Source of the DNA: Adiantum capillus-veneris
Taxonomy: Eukaryota > Streptophyta > Polypodiopsida > Polypodiales > Pteridaceae
NCBI GenBank assembly: GCA_014529385.2
Contig: CM043970.1
Location: 60,685,023 to 60,749,022 of the forward strand
Length of the DNA stretch: 64,000 nucleotides
Direction: 5' to 3'
Within the stretch, counting starts at the first letter, position 1. Each line of letters opens with the position of its first letter. The position numbers and the translations under genes were made by a program. The notes below the pieces were generated by a model that had not been told where the DNA came from, did no database searches, and was given only the letters and a program-made list of their open reading frames with translations. Shown one piece after another: positions 1-11,985 of this stretch.

Positions 1-1050
1 CTGCATCTACACAAAGAATTTGATAGATGGGAAGTTCATCATCCTAATGTTGTTTGTTGATGATATGTTGATTGCAAGTGCTAACATACAGGACATCAAA
101 GACCTAAAAGAGTAGCTGTCTAAATCTTTTTCAATGAAAGATTTATGTGTTGCAAAGAAGATACTTGGTATGAAGATATCAAGGGACAGGATGAAGAAGA
201 CAATAAAGCTATCTCAGGAGGATTACATCAAGAAGGTACTAGAAAGGTTTGCAATGCAAAATGCAAAAACGATTTCTACACCTTTGGTTGGTCACTTTAA
301 ACTAACCAAAAATATGTGTCCAAAGACACAAGAGAAGATAGCCTATATGTCTAAAGTTGTATATGCTACAGTGGTAGGTTCTCTTATGTATGTTATGGTC
401 TAGACAATTCCAGACACTGCACATGCAATGGGAGTTGTAAGTAGGTTCATGGACAACCCAGGTAAAGAGCACTGGCAAGCTGTGAAATGATACTTACGTA
501 TCTAAAAGGGACAACAACAAATACTTTGTATTTTGGAGGAACTGATATTTTTCTAGAAGGGTATGCTGATGCAGATATGGTAGGTGACAAAGATACTCGA
601 AGGAGCACTACTGGCTATGTCTTCATGGCTGGAGGCACAGCAGTAAGCTGGGCTTCAAAGCTGCAGAAAGTGGTCTCACTTTCTACTACAAAAGCAGAGT
701 ATGTAGCAATGATAAAGGCAAGCAAGAAATTATGTGGATTCACGAATTCTTAGAAGAGCTTGGATTCAAACAAGACAATTGTGTCTTGTACAGTGATAGC
801 CAAAGCGCTATCCATCTTGCAAAGAATTCAACCTTTCATTCAAGGACAAAGCACATTGAGGTAAGATATCACTTCATACACACTCTTTTGGAAGGTGCAT
901 ACAAGTGAAAGTCCTGCAGACATGTTTACAAAGGTGGTCAACAAGGAGAAGTTGAGCTTTTGCTCATCTTCAATTGGTATTCAAGGATAAGAAGCCAGGA
1001 TGGAAAGCAATCACAGGTTTGGTGTGGAGATTAGTCTCTAAGTGGGAGAT
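1..1050 (+). pseudogene. Ty1/copia polymerase 3' part (reverse transcriptase end and RNase H), decayed
   Basis: The translation begins at the RT catalytic region (FVDDMLIA near base 50, the copia YVDD box with Tyr replaced by Phe). It continues through copia RT C-terminal motifs (a GSLMYVMV-like stretch near 380), then RNase H (DADMVGDKDTRRSTTGYVF near 565-625, LSTTKAEYVA near 680-710) and a decayed ADMFTK-like tail near 920. Stops at about 112, 402 and 487 and a frameshift near 740 break it, so it is a dead copy. The 5' part lies outside the window. A purine-rich tract (1,040-1,050) and an LTR follow, which fixes the orientation. The copia assignment is sure. The family is not identified, and it differs from the 227-bp-LTR family A in this window. 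Confidence 0.9.
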
Positions 1051-1690
1051 TGTTAAGTATGGAGCCTGATTTACCCCTTGTAATTTTTTGTATTAAAAAC
1101 ACACATTTGTAAGGCTCCTGTTATGAGGAGAAGCCATCGTACATGAAGAAAAATCACTCGCCAAAAACCAAAAGTTTCAAGGAATATTCATTTTTATCGG
1201 AATATTATGGCCGAACGGCGGGCCGAAAAGTGGTCGGAAAATGGCCAGCTGGTTGACTGATGGCCGGTAGTCAATGGTCGATGGTCGGTGATTGGAAGTC
1301 AATGGCCGGTGGGTGGTGGCCAAATTCAATGGCCGGTGGCCAATTTCAAGATGGACTTGTCTTCTCAAGAGCGATCACACATGGGCACATTGGAGAGTCC
1401 AAGTCGTCGGACTTGTCAACACAAGGGCGGCTATACACGGCTACCTCTCATGAGAGAGGGCAATTCTTTTGGCCTATAAAAGGAGGCCTCTTCTTCACAC
1501 AATAATGGATTGTGAAGCATTGTGGTGCATTGTGAAGTTGATGTGAGGTGGTGAGAGTGAGCAAGGTGGGAGTTCCAAAAGGGTATAATCCCTTTGTAGT
1601 CTACTTCTTGTTTTGAAGTACTAAAGCCATTGAGAGGTTGCTTTCCCGTGGACATAGCCCACATTGGGTGAACCACGAATATCGTATGTG

Positions 1691-1724
<34 letters not shown>

Positions 1725-1820
1725 ACCTCTCTACTCTATAACCTCTCATGTGTGAAAATTATCTCTCTCCATTAAGTAAACTACTCAATTATCTACTTAG
1801 CTACGTCCTATTTCCTAACA
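1051..1820 (+). repeat. 3' LTR (770 bp) of the copia element at 1-1,050
   Basis: The LTR starts TGTTAAGTATGG directly after the polypurine tract AAGTGGGAGAT and ends CCTAACA, giving the TG...CA ends of plant LTRs. A TATA box (TATAAAAGG, 1,475-1,483) inside the palindrome-like GGCCTATAAAAGGAGGCC would drive transcription. Upstream, 1,207-1,350 holds a GC-rich array of GGCCGGT/GGTCGGT units. A CT array lies at 1,690-1,735. No second LTR is in the window, so element age cannot be judged. The end at 1,820 rests only on the CA terminus. Confidence 0.75.
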
Positions 1821-1999
1821 CCAAGCACTCACCTTGCATGAATAGGTACTGAAAGTCTGATTACTGCACTACAATAAGAGCATATACCAAAGGCACTTTT
1901 TTTCCACCGAGATTTTTTCCTTTGGTCATCTATGTTTTAGAACCTAATCTATAAACAATCATCCCTATCTGCTTATATATATTCCTTCTACATTAGGTA
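1821..1999. other. Short spacer with no recognised content
   Basis: AT-rich sequence between the LTR end and the decayed reverse-strand gene. I see no feature in it. Confidence 0.5.
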
Positions 2000-2930
2000 C
2001 TAGCACTAAGGAAATTGCTACCCACATCAATCATCCAAGAATCTGAGAAACATCTACAAGTCTCCACAGGCTTGTCAATAGCAACTCTTATCTCCAACGT
2101 CAACAACAAAGCCCCATTCAATGGCAACTCAAAGAATGACATACAAAAACAATTGACAAGCAATGACAAATTCACTAAAATACTTCTGACACAAAACTTT
2201 TACAATGCTAGCATTGGATGGATCGTCCAATAGCTCCACCAACTCCTTTGGCTTGGTGATATGTTGTAGAGTACGTTTTGTGGCTTGCGCATTGGAATCG
2301 ATTCCCATCATCATTCGAGCCAAATTCTTGTGGATTGAAATAAAGTTATAGTAGCCTATGGAACATCTAGCAAATCAAAAGCGTGCATTCTTGTCCTTAA
2401 CTAGTTTGTGATAGATACGTTTCTTTTGAGTTGCACAATCTGAATATAGCATGGACATTGCTTGTCTCTTGTGTTTGCAAATGTGGAAGCCAAGGGGAAT
2501 GTGCGTGAGATAATCAATTTGACGGTGCATATTATGTGCAGTGTACTATAATTGAACATAATTGTCCAATCGGCACTCTTGTTCCTTTTTTTGTTGCTCT
2601 AATTTTTGTTTGAGCATCTCCATTTCATCAATGAGCTGCTTGGTCTTCTCATTGGCTTCCTCTCTCACTTGTTGAATTTCCTTCACATACTTCTCTTGTA
2701 GCAAAGAATATGCAACAAAGAGTTGATTCTTGCTTCCATTTCATTGAAGAAATTTGAATGCAATCTCCTATAGAATCCAAATAGGTTGTCTCTTCCATCA
2801 CCTACAAAATGCAATAGCTCAATGACATTCCAAAATGGTGGTGATGCATTGGTTAGAGGATATCTTGGATAAATATAACTATCAACCCATAAATTGATTG
2901 CTTTGCACCCAATCATCTGTAGTTGATCTG
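2000..2930 (-). pseudogene. Decayed reverse-strand gene of unknown function with a coiled coil
   Basis: Three reverse-strand stretches read as protein. At 2,916-2,683 there is a section containing WNVIELLHFVGDGRD and FYRRLHSNFFNEMEARI. At about 2,690-2,570 there is a Lys/Glu/Gln-rich heptad stretch (EMLKQKLEQQKKEQECRL) expected to form a coiled coil. At 2,323-2,129 there is a section containing KPKELVELLDDPSNASIV. Stops and frame changes separate them. I do not recognise a family. The layout (domain, coiled coil, short C-terminal section) resembles accessory genes of DNA transposons, but that is only a guess. Confidence 0.35.
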
Positions 2931-3318
2931 CAGCATTGACATTGGATGTACCAAGTCACATAGTATAATACTCCTACTCCAAATTAGTATTAAACGATAA
3001 TATTTTGGGTTATTAGAAATGTCTTGAAATGAAAGGGGATTGAATGACATTAGGAGTTAGCTTGATCAAGCAAATTAGAGAGAGGTGTAATGGTGACAGC
3101 TACAAGTAGAGAATATTTTCTATGGAGGAAATAAACAGAGATTACTCAGAGATATGAGAGTTGGATGATGTTATGGAGGAAAGAAAGGGAGAGAATGCTG
3201 GTTAGTCTCCTTTGAATGCAAATGGTTGCGCATGAGTGTGTTAGAGAGAGAAATGTTGCTACACACAGAGGTAATGGAGTATCTCATTGCTCTTAGATGG
3301 AGTTGGAGATGGAGAAGC

Positions 3319-3320
<2 letters not shown>

Positions 3321-3408
<88 letters not shown>
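3321..3408. repeat. (GA)n microsatellite, 88 bp
   Basis: Perfect GA dinucleotide tract. It creates Arg-Glu and Ser-Leu open frames that are not genes. Confidence 0.98.
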
Positions 3409-3411
<3 letters not shown>

Positions 3412-3526
3412 AAGGAAGAGAGAGTGTGAAAGAGTGAGCAGATCTACAACCTTCAAGGATCTCTAACTTTTGTTAGAAGTAGAAGGCAAAGAACGTCTCT
3501 TCAATGACTTGGAGAGGGAAGTGATG

Positions 3527-3617
3527 AGAGAGAGAGAGAGAGAGAGAGAGTTGACTCACGTTTTAGAGAGAGAAAGCGGTGAGAGAATGTCCCTTCAATG
3601 ATTGGGAGAGGGAATTG

Positions 3618-3700
<83 letters not shown>
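3527..3700. repeat. Two (GA)n arrays in tandemly related flanks
   Basis: GA tracts at about 3,527-3,550 and 3,621-3,700 share flanks: a variant of CTTCAATGA(C/T)T(T/G)GGAGAGGGAA before, and TTGACTCAC plus TTTAGAGAGAGAA after. The whole 3,495-3,730 interval is therefore a tandem duplication that carries the microsatellite with it. Confidence 0.85.
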
Positions 3701-3704
<4 letters not shown>

Positions 3705-4535
3705 GACTCACAATTTAGAGAGAGAATGTAGTGAGATAATGTGCACACAAAAAAATTGGTAGGGGGAGGTTTGAAAAATGCCTCTTTGGCAAATGGTTGC
3801 CTCTCTAAAAAGTATGGAGTAACTTGGATGCCCTCATAAGCATTTCCTAGCAGACTCTTTGGCTAAATCCAGCTTTTCCATTTCCACATACCTTGCTTTT
3901 CTTGTTTAAGATTGACACCCAAAGCAGTTGTTTGTTTTCTCGATCATTTTGCAATAGATTTCCACTTGGTTTGGGTTGTACACATGGTTTTATTTCTTCA
4001 AGATGCCTTGATAGAGCTTTCTCTCTCAAAGTGTCTTCAATGACATAATTCCCATTGCATAAATTGTCCAAGGGACACACATCTTTTCTCACATCCATAT
4101 TGAGAGTCCAAGTGATGACACTCAAAATTGTGGAGTTATTTAGTCATTATATAGTTTTAAAGTGTATAGTACTTGCTATAATTGAAAATCACAAGTGATA
4201 TATTTAAGGCCACTACATGAAATGGATTTGGGGGACCGCACCACATCTTTGACACTGGCCCAATGATAGAGAGCCAACATGATTAGAAAACATCATGTTA
4301 TTGCTCATCAATATGTGGTAGATAGCAACAACATGGGAGATTGTTTGATCACTTGATCAATTGCATCAAAATTGATGTTTGCATATGCATAAAATAGCTC
4401 TATAAACTGCAATTTATAGGCATAAATAGCGTCAATAAACCAAGTGAGCCAATTTGGAACAAACAGCTCAATCGAGCATAAAGCGCATAACCATATATGC
4501 AAGTAGTGAGCAAACATGATCAAAACGCATCCCAC
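3701..4535. other. Region without a recognised gene
   Basis: A reverse-strand open stretch (4,125-3,847) has no recognisable domain. The rest is AT-rich with no clear repeat. I could not assign it to any element. Confidence 0.4.
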
Positions 4536-4762
4536 TGTTACCATAAACATGTGGTAGTGATGTATGTGAACACACTAGGATTGCCATGGCATTTTTTCCC
4601 TCTTTAGGAGGTTTTTCCCCCCGAGCATTGTATATACGCCCATCACTCTAGGGCTATCTAGTTTTTTATTGCACACCAAGTAACACACTCTCTATTGTGT
4701 GCCTTGAGCTTCCTTCGTCTTCTCCAAGCTATGTGTGTTTCTTTGCAACCCTAATTCCAACA
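4536..4762 (+). repeat. 5' LTR of a second family-A copia element
   Basis: 227 bp starting TGTTACCATAAACATG and ending TTCCAACA. It is nearly identical to the LTRs at 14,799 and 19,710. It contains the family's TATA-like box (TGTATATACGCCC, near 4,630). The primer binding site TTGGTATCAGAG (4,764-4,775), complementary to the 3' end of initiator tRNA-Met, follows after two bases. Confidence 0.92.
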
Positions 4763-5139
4763 ATTGGTATCAGAGTAGGTTACGTCCTCCCGAGCTTAGT
4801 AGCCAGCTCCTCCAGCACACGCCTGCTCACTTTCTCCGATTACAGTGAGGTTTGGCGAGCGTTCGCAGGTCAACAAATATTTTGGAAAAGCTCGTGGAGC
4901 TAGTCTGCTCAAATTTCTGATTCGAGCTCATTTCGGCCTCCGTTTCCACTATAGGCAGGTTTGCACATGCAATTTCTTCATTTTGTGCAAAATTTCTATC
5001 AGTGCCAATTTCTGCAAAATAGGTGCCTTACAGTCTTCTACGGTTTGTGCTATATAGCATGTGTTGTTCTCACTCCGTTTCTCTTATTTTCGGGCAGTTT
5101 TCACATCAAGTGCAGCATTTACCAAGGGTGACAACAACA

Positions 5140-6500
5140 CAAATGTCCTCAAGATGTTTGCTCTGCTGAGGACAGGTTGGATGGGGAAAATTACCCTATG
5201 TGGTCTTATATGATGCAACATGTTCTTGTGTCAAAGGGCGTTTAGAAGATTGAGCAGGGCATTGATGTACGTGTTGGTTCTGAGGATGTAGGCGATGTTG
5301 AGGATGTTGTAGGTCTTGCTGCAAGGATTGTTGCTATTAGAGTTGTTTTGCCTATGAGAGGATGTAAAGGATGCACAGGATCATGCGTTGATTGCATTGT
5401 CTATGAAGTGCACCATTGTTCCTCACATCCGTTCAACAAAATCTGCACAACAGGCTTAGGATATTTTGGCTAGTCTTTATGCAAGCCTCAATCAGGCTAA
5501 AATTGCTTTGCTGCGTAAAGAGTTGGAGTCGAAGATTATGCATGAGGAAGATGATATGGACACTTTCCTTGCTGTTGTCAAGGATATCAATGAGCAGCTT
5601 ATTTCTGTAGGTGAAGTCATTTCAGACAGTTCCCTTGTGCAGACTGTTCTTGATGCCTTACCAGATTCCTACCAGACATTTGCTAGTACTTGGAGACTGA
5701 TGACCCAAGGAAATCCTGAAGTTGTCAAGCTTGATGCATTATGCACATTGATGTTGTAAGAGTCACTTTCCAGAAAAAATAGGACTAGGCAGCGTGCAGT
5801 TGAACAGGCTTTTATTGCTTCTTAGAGAAAGGGTGGTAATAGCAATACAACCACTTCTTATGGTTCTGCTATGAGTGGAAAAAATTATGTTACTAATGCT
5901 TCTTCTTGGTAGCAATTTGTATGGAAATTATGGTGATAAGGTCAAAAAGAAAATGTGTTGCCAATATTGTAAAGCTAATGATCACTTGATCAAGTCGCGT
6001 CCTAAGTTGAAGGCCAAAGAGGCTAAGAAGAAAGAGGGTGGTTCCACTGCAAATGTTGGTTCCACTACAAATGCAGCCATTGTTGAGTCTTCTGTGAAAG
6101 GAGACAGTGTTGCTGATGTTGATGCAGAATGGGCTTTTAGCGCAGAGTGCACTTACAATCTTGTTGTCCATGATGCATGCTTGTCAGTTGCTGCAGATTC
6201 ACATGTGTGGTATTTCGACAGTGGTGCTACAAAGCACATTACCTCGCATCGTGAATTGGTCACCTCTCTCAAGTCTGTCCCTCATGGGAATTCAATCACT
6301 TGTGCCAACAATGCCTCTTATCCGGTTCAGGGAGTTGGAAAGATTGTGCTTACTGCTGGAATTGGCAGTTTCTTCACATTTGTTGATGCAATTTATGTAC
6401 CTGGGATCAAGAAGAATCTCTTGTCTGCATCCGCACTTGCTAGACTTGGACTTGTAGTCATATTTGTGGATGGCAGATGTACAATTCATAATCTCAGTTT
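5140..6500 (+). pseudogene. Family-A copia gag and protease, truncated
   Basis: Homologous over its length to the gag-protease part of the element at 14,799-19,933, but more decayed. The gag helical region is readable at 5,466-5,759 (DMDTFLAVVKDINEQLIS, VLDALPDSYQTFASTW). The zinc knuckle at about 5,955-6,000 is CQYCKANDHLIKSRPK, with the last Cys of CX2CX4HX4C replaced by Arg. The protease motif YFDSGATKHITS is near 6,213-6,245. Stops interrupt gag at about 5,246, 5,758 and 5,824. Similarity to the complete copy ends abruptly at about 6,500, where a different, opposite-strand copia element begins, so integrase and RT are missing here. Confidence 0.9.
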
Positions 6501-9500
6501 GAGTGAAACACCGAATTCGTTGCCAAAGCAATGGCACTTTGACTATCACAATGCAGCACTGGAACCTCGTGAATGCCCGAATCTCCCACTAGACAAGCTA
6601 ACCATATGGATTCCTCGCTCGCATCAGACGCATCAACATACTCAGCCTTAGTGGTAGATGAAGACGTGCAGTCTTGGAGACACAATATCCAAGAGATAGC
6701 CACACCAGCAAACATGAACACATAGCCAAATGTGAATCTTCTACTATCCACACAACCCGCATAATCTGCATCCGTGTAAACCCCAATAGATGCATCCTTG
6801 TTCTCGAAGTGTAAACACTTACTATCTATACCCTTTGTGTATCTGAGGATTTTCTTCAGTACTTCCTGATGCGTCTTGCCAGGGTTTGACATGTACCTAC
6901 TAACCACTCCCACTGCATGTGCAATGTCTAGTCTTGTGGCTACCATAGTGTACATCAAACTGCTAATTGTTGAAGAATATGGCACTTTTGCCATTTCCTC
7001 TTTATCAGCATCTATCTTGGGAGAATCTTCCTTGCTAATTTTAAAGTATGCTTGCATTGGGGTACTCAATGAATTCCCCCCTTGCATACTAACACATTGC
7101 AAGACCTTGTGGATGTACTTTTCTTGAGACAATTCAAGAATTCCACCTTTCCTATCTCTCTTGATGCGCATACCAAGAAAGTAAATTGCATTTCCCAAGT
7201 CTTTCATGGAAAATTGAGTGCTTATCATCTTTTTCAACTGATTATTCTCATCAGTTGATTTCCGTAAGCATATCATCTACATACAAGATCAAGATGATTG
7301 AAGAACCATCATCCAAATTTCATGTGTATAAGCAGTGATCCTCTTTATCCTTGTGTAACCCTGAGACTGCATAAATTTGTCGAACTTTTGGTACCACTTC
7401 CTTGAACCTTGCTTGAGGCCATAGAGTGCCTTTTTAAGTCTACAAGTCAATTCTGCCCTCGTTGGCTTTTGAGTTTCACATACGAAACCTTCTGACTGTT
7501 TCATGTAGACATCTTCATCTAGATCCCCATCAAGAAATATTGTTTTCACGTCCATTTGGACAAGTTCCATGTCTTGGATAGCAACTAAGCCAAGCACATT
7601 GTGAAGTGTAGTCATCTTGACTACTCGAGAGAAAATCTCGTCAAAATACACACCTTTTTGCTACTTGAAACCCTTGGCAACTAGACTAGATTTGTACCTA
7701 GGCTCAGGATCTTCCGCTGCATACTTCATCTTGTATACCCACTTAAAGCATATTTTCCTTGTGGTAGTTCAACCAAATCCCATGTCTCATTAGCCACAAT
7801 TGAATTGTATTCTGATTGCATAGCCTATTCCCACTTAACACTATCATCCATTTGTATACCTTTTTTGTAGCAGGTTGGCTCTCCACCGCCAGTGAACATG
7901 GTGTATACCCAGCTCAAATCACTCGACCGCATGTGATACTCTTGCAAAGTGTCTTGGTGCTTGACTACTGGACTCTGCTCTCTTTGGAGAAATAGTAGTA
8001 TCTTACACTTGAGGATTAGGTGCATCACTACTAGACTGAGTTGGTTCAGAGGCTATATCCTCAAATCGAATGCGTATGTACTCAAATGTTTTAATGGGCT
8101 TCTTGTGCATTTTTAATTCATTGAAAATGACATGTGAGCTGCAAATGACTTTGCAGGATTCCGAGTGCCAGAGACAATAGCCCCTCACCACAGCCAAGAA
8201 AAATGCATTTGTGTGACCTGGGATCTAACTTGCGACAAAGTTCTTTGAGCACATGTGCATATGACTCACATCCAAACACACACAAATGCTCATAGCTTGG
8301 TGTTTTCCCACTCCACAATTCCTCTGGAATCTTGAAATTCAAAGGAGAGCTAAATGGCCTATTGGTAATGTGCATTGTTGTCAGAACAGCTTCCCCCCAA
8401 AACTCTGGAGTAAGTTTCCCATAGAAATCATAGAGATAACTCGCTCTTGAATCGTGCAATTCATTCTTTCAACCATCCCATTCTAAGCAGGTGTGTACAA
8501 AGCAATAAGCTACATGTGAATGCCTCTTCAATTGCAAAAATCCTTGAACTTCGTGGAGACATTCTCCACCATTGTCTGTGCGAAAAGCTTTGAGTTTTTT
8601 CCCTGATTGGTTCTCAACGTAGAAAAGACTTCTTCCTTAGGCTTAAGGAGATACACGCACACCTTTCTGGTAGAATCGTCTATGAATGTGAGGGAGTAGT
8701 TTTCCCCCCTAGAGTCTTATGTGGCATTAGACCACACAAATCACTTTGCACTAAGTCTAGGGTTCTTTGTAGACAGCAGCTCGACAACATAGATAGAGTG
8801 TTCGTCAGCTCTCGATACAAACATAGAGTACATGGATCCGTTTTTACGACCTTTCATCAATCATGACAAGGTTTTTCTTGCAGATTAGCCGAGAACTATT
8901 ATCGAATACTGTAGTGTAGCCAAGGTCATCCAACTGCCCTATAGAAAGAAAACTCTTTGTAAGCTTGGGTACATGTCTGACATTCTGCAATACAAAAGTA
9001 GTGTTGTTATGCATCTAAAGCTTCACATCACCAATGCCAATAATGTCAAGCTCATAGGCATCACGGAGCTTGACTATGTTCTGCATGAACACATAAGAGA
9101 AAAACCAATCTCTATGTGGTGTGACATGAAAACTTGCACCAGAATTGAGAATCCAATTCTGTGTATAACCCTCATCATGTGCAACCAAAGCATCTGGAGT
9201 GAGATCCAAAGTGAAAATGAAAACATATGAGGGATCTATTGTCACCTCTACATGAATCACTAATGGCATAACATTCATCATTGAAGGAGGAGCATTCTCT
9301 ACTATACTTTTAGGTATGGGATACTCAACCACGTTGATCTCCTCAATCTTTACCGTACTTTTGCCTTTGCGAGAATTATCTTTTTGCATGTTTTTCTGCT
9401 CTCTTAGGAAAGTGCGGCAATCCTTTTTGTAATGGGCCTTTTTGTGGCAATGGTAACACTCAAAATTTATGGCAGTGCGTTCTCTACTAGAGTTCCTGTT

Positions 9501-9660
9501 TTTGATCGAACTACGAGGATTTCGCTCTCTAATTTTGCTTTTGTTCTTGTTCTTGTCACGACCTCTTTGCTTCACTGAACTGCCAGCCATATATGCATCT
9601 TCATGACTAGCACCTTCAAGAGATTTGGTTGAAAACATGGTTTGGTGGTACAATATGCAT
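6501..9660 (-). pseudogene. Reverse-strand copia element lacking both ends (zinc knuckle to RNase H)
   Basis: Reading leftward from 9,653: Lys/Arg-rich gag C-terminus, zinc knuckle CYHCHKKAHYKKDC (Gly replaced by Ala), and a protease motif WILNSGASFHVTP in which the catalytic Asp is Asn. Next come a very decayed integrase with NGMVERMN near 8,470, then its C-terminal part (8,459-8,118, KCIFLG), RT (7,651-7,289, LKKALYGLKQ), the RT active site YVDDM near 7,266-7,280, and RNase H (7,276-6,494; YTDADYAGCVDSRR, SSTTKAEYV). RNase H stops mid-domain at the 6,500 junction. The gag N-terminus and both LTRs are absent. Multiple stops and frameshifts make it inactive. It belongs to a different copia lineage from family A. 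Confidence 0.9.
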
Positions 9661-9830
9661 TGTCAAGCACACTACTTTTTTTTGGTAGAAATTAGCCTTT
9701 TCTGGGGAAGTCTTTTTTATCCACTTTATTGGAAAATTCTTTTTTATCTTTTTTGGGGGAATTCTTTTATGTAAAAAAAACGTTTGGTTTGTAACAACAT
9801 AGTTCTATGTAATGATTATAGAAGAGTCGT

Positions 9831-9878
<48 letters not shown>

Positions 9879-10074
9879 TATCTTTGTTCCTCTATGTTCA
9901 TGACATAGACAATTCTGTAGTTGTAGCTCTTTACCTCTCTACACTACCCACACTCTTTACAGCATGGAATTCATAGATTGACCAGAGAATACAACTTGTT
10001 TTCCTAGCATGGAGAATGTGCAGGCTACATAAACATGGACAATCCTCAAGGCATGGAATTCACAACTACTTCTC
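9661..10074. other. Spacer with T-rich sequence and a CT microsatellite
   Basis: T-rich stretch 9,675-9,780, then a CT array at 9,833-9,874. I see no gene. One end of the 10-22.8-kb two-gene region should lie here, but I could not find a terminal inverted repeat by eye. Confidence 0.5.
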
Positions 10075-10852
10075 TTGGCATGCATGGTGAATGAGCAAGG
10101 TTGTCCAAACAGGGATTGGACTACTATGCAAGGCTGCCTAAACAGGGATTGTACTATGGAGAGGAATGCAAGTGTTCACAGCATGGACATCGCTTCTATG
10201 CGTGAGTATTGGGCTGTTAAGAAACACGAACAGAGAAGGAAAGAAAAAGAAAGCAGTAGGTTGCAAGATCCATCTCTAATGGATGAAGCCAAATCAAGAA
10301 AGCAGTTTTGTTCAGCTATGGCAAAGTTTTGGCGCACGCAAACACTAGCATTTACAAGAAGTATCCAAACAGAGTTATTCCAACAACTCTTGCTTCATCC
10401 TACTTTTAAGGATCTGCAAACATCGACAGCTTATGTTGAAAGCACTCTTCTATCTAACATCCGTAACACCCTCAGCCAGCTCAAGGTGCCCCGCTCAACA
10501 CATGAGCTCTTCTTGAAGAGATCTTATTTTGATCATGGTAATGAATAATACTGATGGCACAACACAAAAGAACCATACAAGGATAGCACGTATTTTGAGT
10601 GTTCATCGGAGAAACATTGCTGCAGCCAATTATCGTCTCGAGATTAAAGATGATGAGGAAGTTTTGCCATCGAGTGCTTGTTAAAGACAATTGGCTCGAG
10701 GTAACATTGTCACAAGTGAAGTAAGAGATCTAGTTTATGTCTTTTGCGGCTCAGAGACTCGAGTTTTTCCCAACAAAAAGGACATATGTCGGAAGAGGAT
10801 TGGAAGAAAAAGTGTAGTCAAACATCCAGTGCATCTTCTCGATGACTCTCAG
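10075..10852 (+). pseudogene. First exon(s) of a DDE-transposase-like gene
   Basis: The open frame 10,075-10,548 is basic and helical (REYWAVKKHEQRRKEKE, SRKQFCSAMAKFWRTQ). After a frameshift and a stop near 10,540-10,684, the protein continues in another frame (RIARILSVHRRNIAAANYR, then RDLVYVFCGSETRVFPNKKD, WGRK-like RIGRKSVVKHPVHLLDDSQ). The segment ends at a good donor, CTCAG|GTAAAT (10,852/10,853). Joining it to the exon starting at 11,986 continues the protein in frame. I recall similar uncharacterised proteins in plants and animals, from memory only. The N-terminal part has no named domain that I can see. Confidence 0.5.
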
Positions 10853-11985
10853 GTAAATTCAAACCGTTGCTAATGTCTTTTGTGCCTCTCTATTTTCTCA
10901 AGTGTAATGTACTCTACTTACAGTACTTGAAGGTATTTTATTTTTTTTACCTCATACAGTACCTCTAGTAACTTGCTGAAGGTATATCATTTGGTACATG
11001 TAGCAACTTAAGGTATAATAGTAGCTATATTAATATGAAGGTACTCCATTGTTATACCTTATAATTCCCTATGCTTCCACGCTAGGTACTCAATAGCGCT
11101 TTTCATGTGATTGGAGTACCCTATAATAATGTTCATAGGTCCTTCATCTACCCTATACAATTTTTCAAGCATTTGACTATACCATACCTTTTTTTTTTTT
11201 TTAGAGGCAAATTTACTATTTTGAAGGTTTTTGCTTTAAACTTCTCTATAGTTTGTAGATTCTCTAAACATTAAATTATGTTCTCTAACCTTGTAGTTTT
11301 GGTTTTCTTTTAATGCTCTTCAGAGCTTGATTTAAGCTACACCATAGTACATTCCATCTGATTGGAGTACTCTATAGAACCTTGTGATGTAGGCCAAAGT
11401 ACATTTATCTACCATATAGTAGCATGTTATATAGAGCACCCTAAAATGTACTAAAGAGTACCCTATAATTCCATGTTATGTACTGCATAATATCCCCATC
11501 CACCCTATAGCATTACTCAAGGTACTCTATAGTACATTTCCTAGTACAAAAAAGAAATATCTTTCATTGATAAAGTCTTACAGTACCAAAATTGGTACTA
11601 TACACCACCAAATTGGTACTTTATGGCATCCACCTTGTACCACCATTTAAGGTACTCTATAAGACATTTCCACACTAGTTTCAAACTTGGTATTGAACAG
11701 TACCAAATTGGTAATCTACTGCACCAAATGGTAAATACCAAATAGCTAATGTCTTAATATACCAGATTTGGTACTGTACAAAATCCAATTGCTATTGTAC
11801 TCTACCAAATGTACCAAAATTGATACCTTACAGAACCAAAAATTGGTACTATACAAGACCAAATGGTACTGTACAAAATGGCTAATATTTTACAGCCCCC
11901 CATTTGCTATTGTATTGTACCAAATGGTACTGTACAAAATGGCTAATATTTTACTCTCACAAGCTGTTTTGTTTTAATATCAGAG
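10853..11985 (+). repeat. Intron filled with degenerate GTACC / TTGGTAC repeats
   Basis: AT-rich, with dozens of GTAC-containing words: AGGTACTCTATAGTACATTTCC, ACCAAATTGGTACT, GGTACTGTACAAAATGGCTAATATTTTAC (the last occurs twice, at about 11,865-11,897 and 11,926-11,955). The units appear in both orientations and many are near-palindromic (TACCAAATTGGTA). Acceptor choice: TATCAGAG|GTTGAG at 11,985/11,986 keeps the reading frame. A related array lies at 19,939-20,830. Confidence 0.8.

Noticed and set aside
3226-3748. Open frames of Arg-Glu and Ser-Leu repeats
   Set aside because: Produced by GA tracts. The same holds near 26,400-26,900, 28,300-28,800, 31,300-31,700, 31,900-32,500 and 49,200-49,500.
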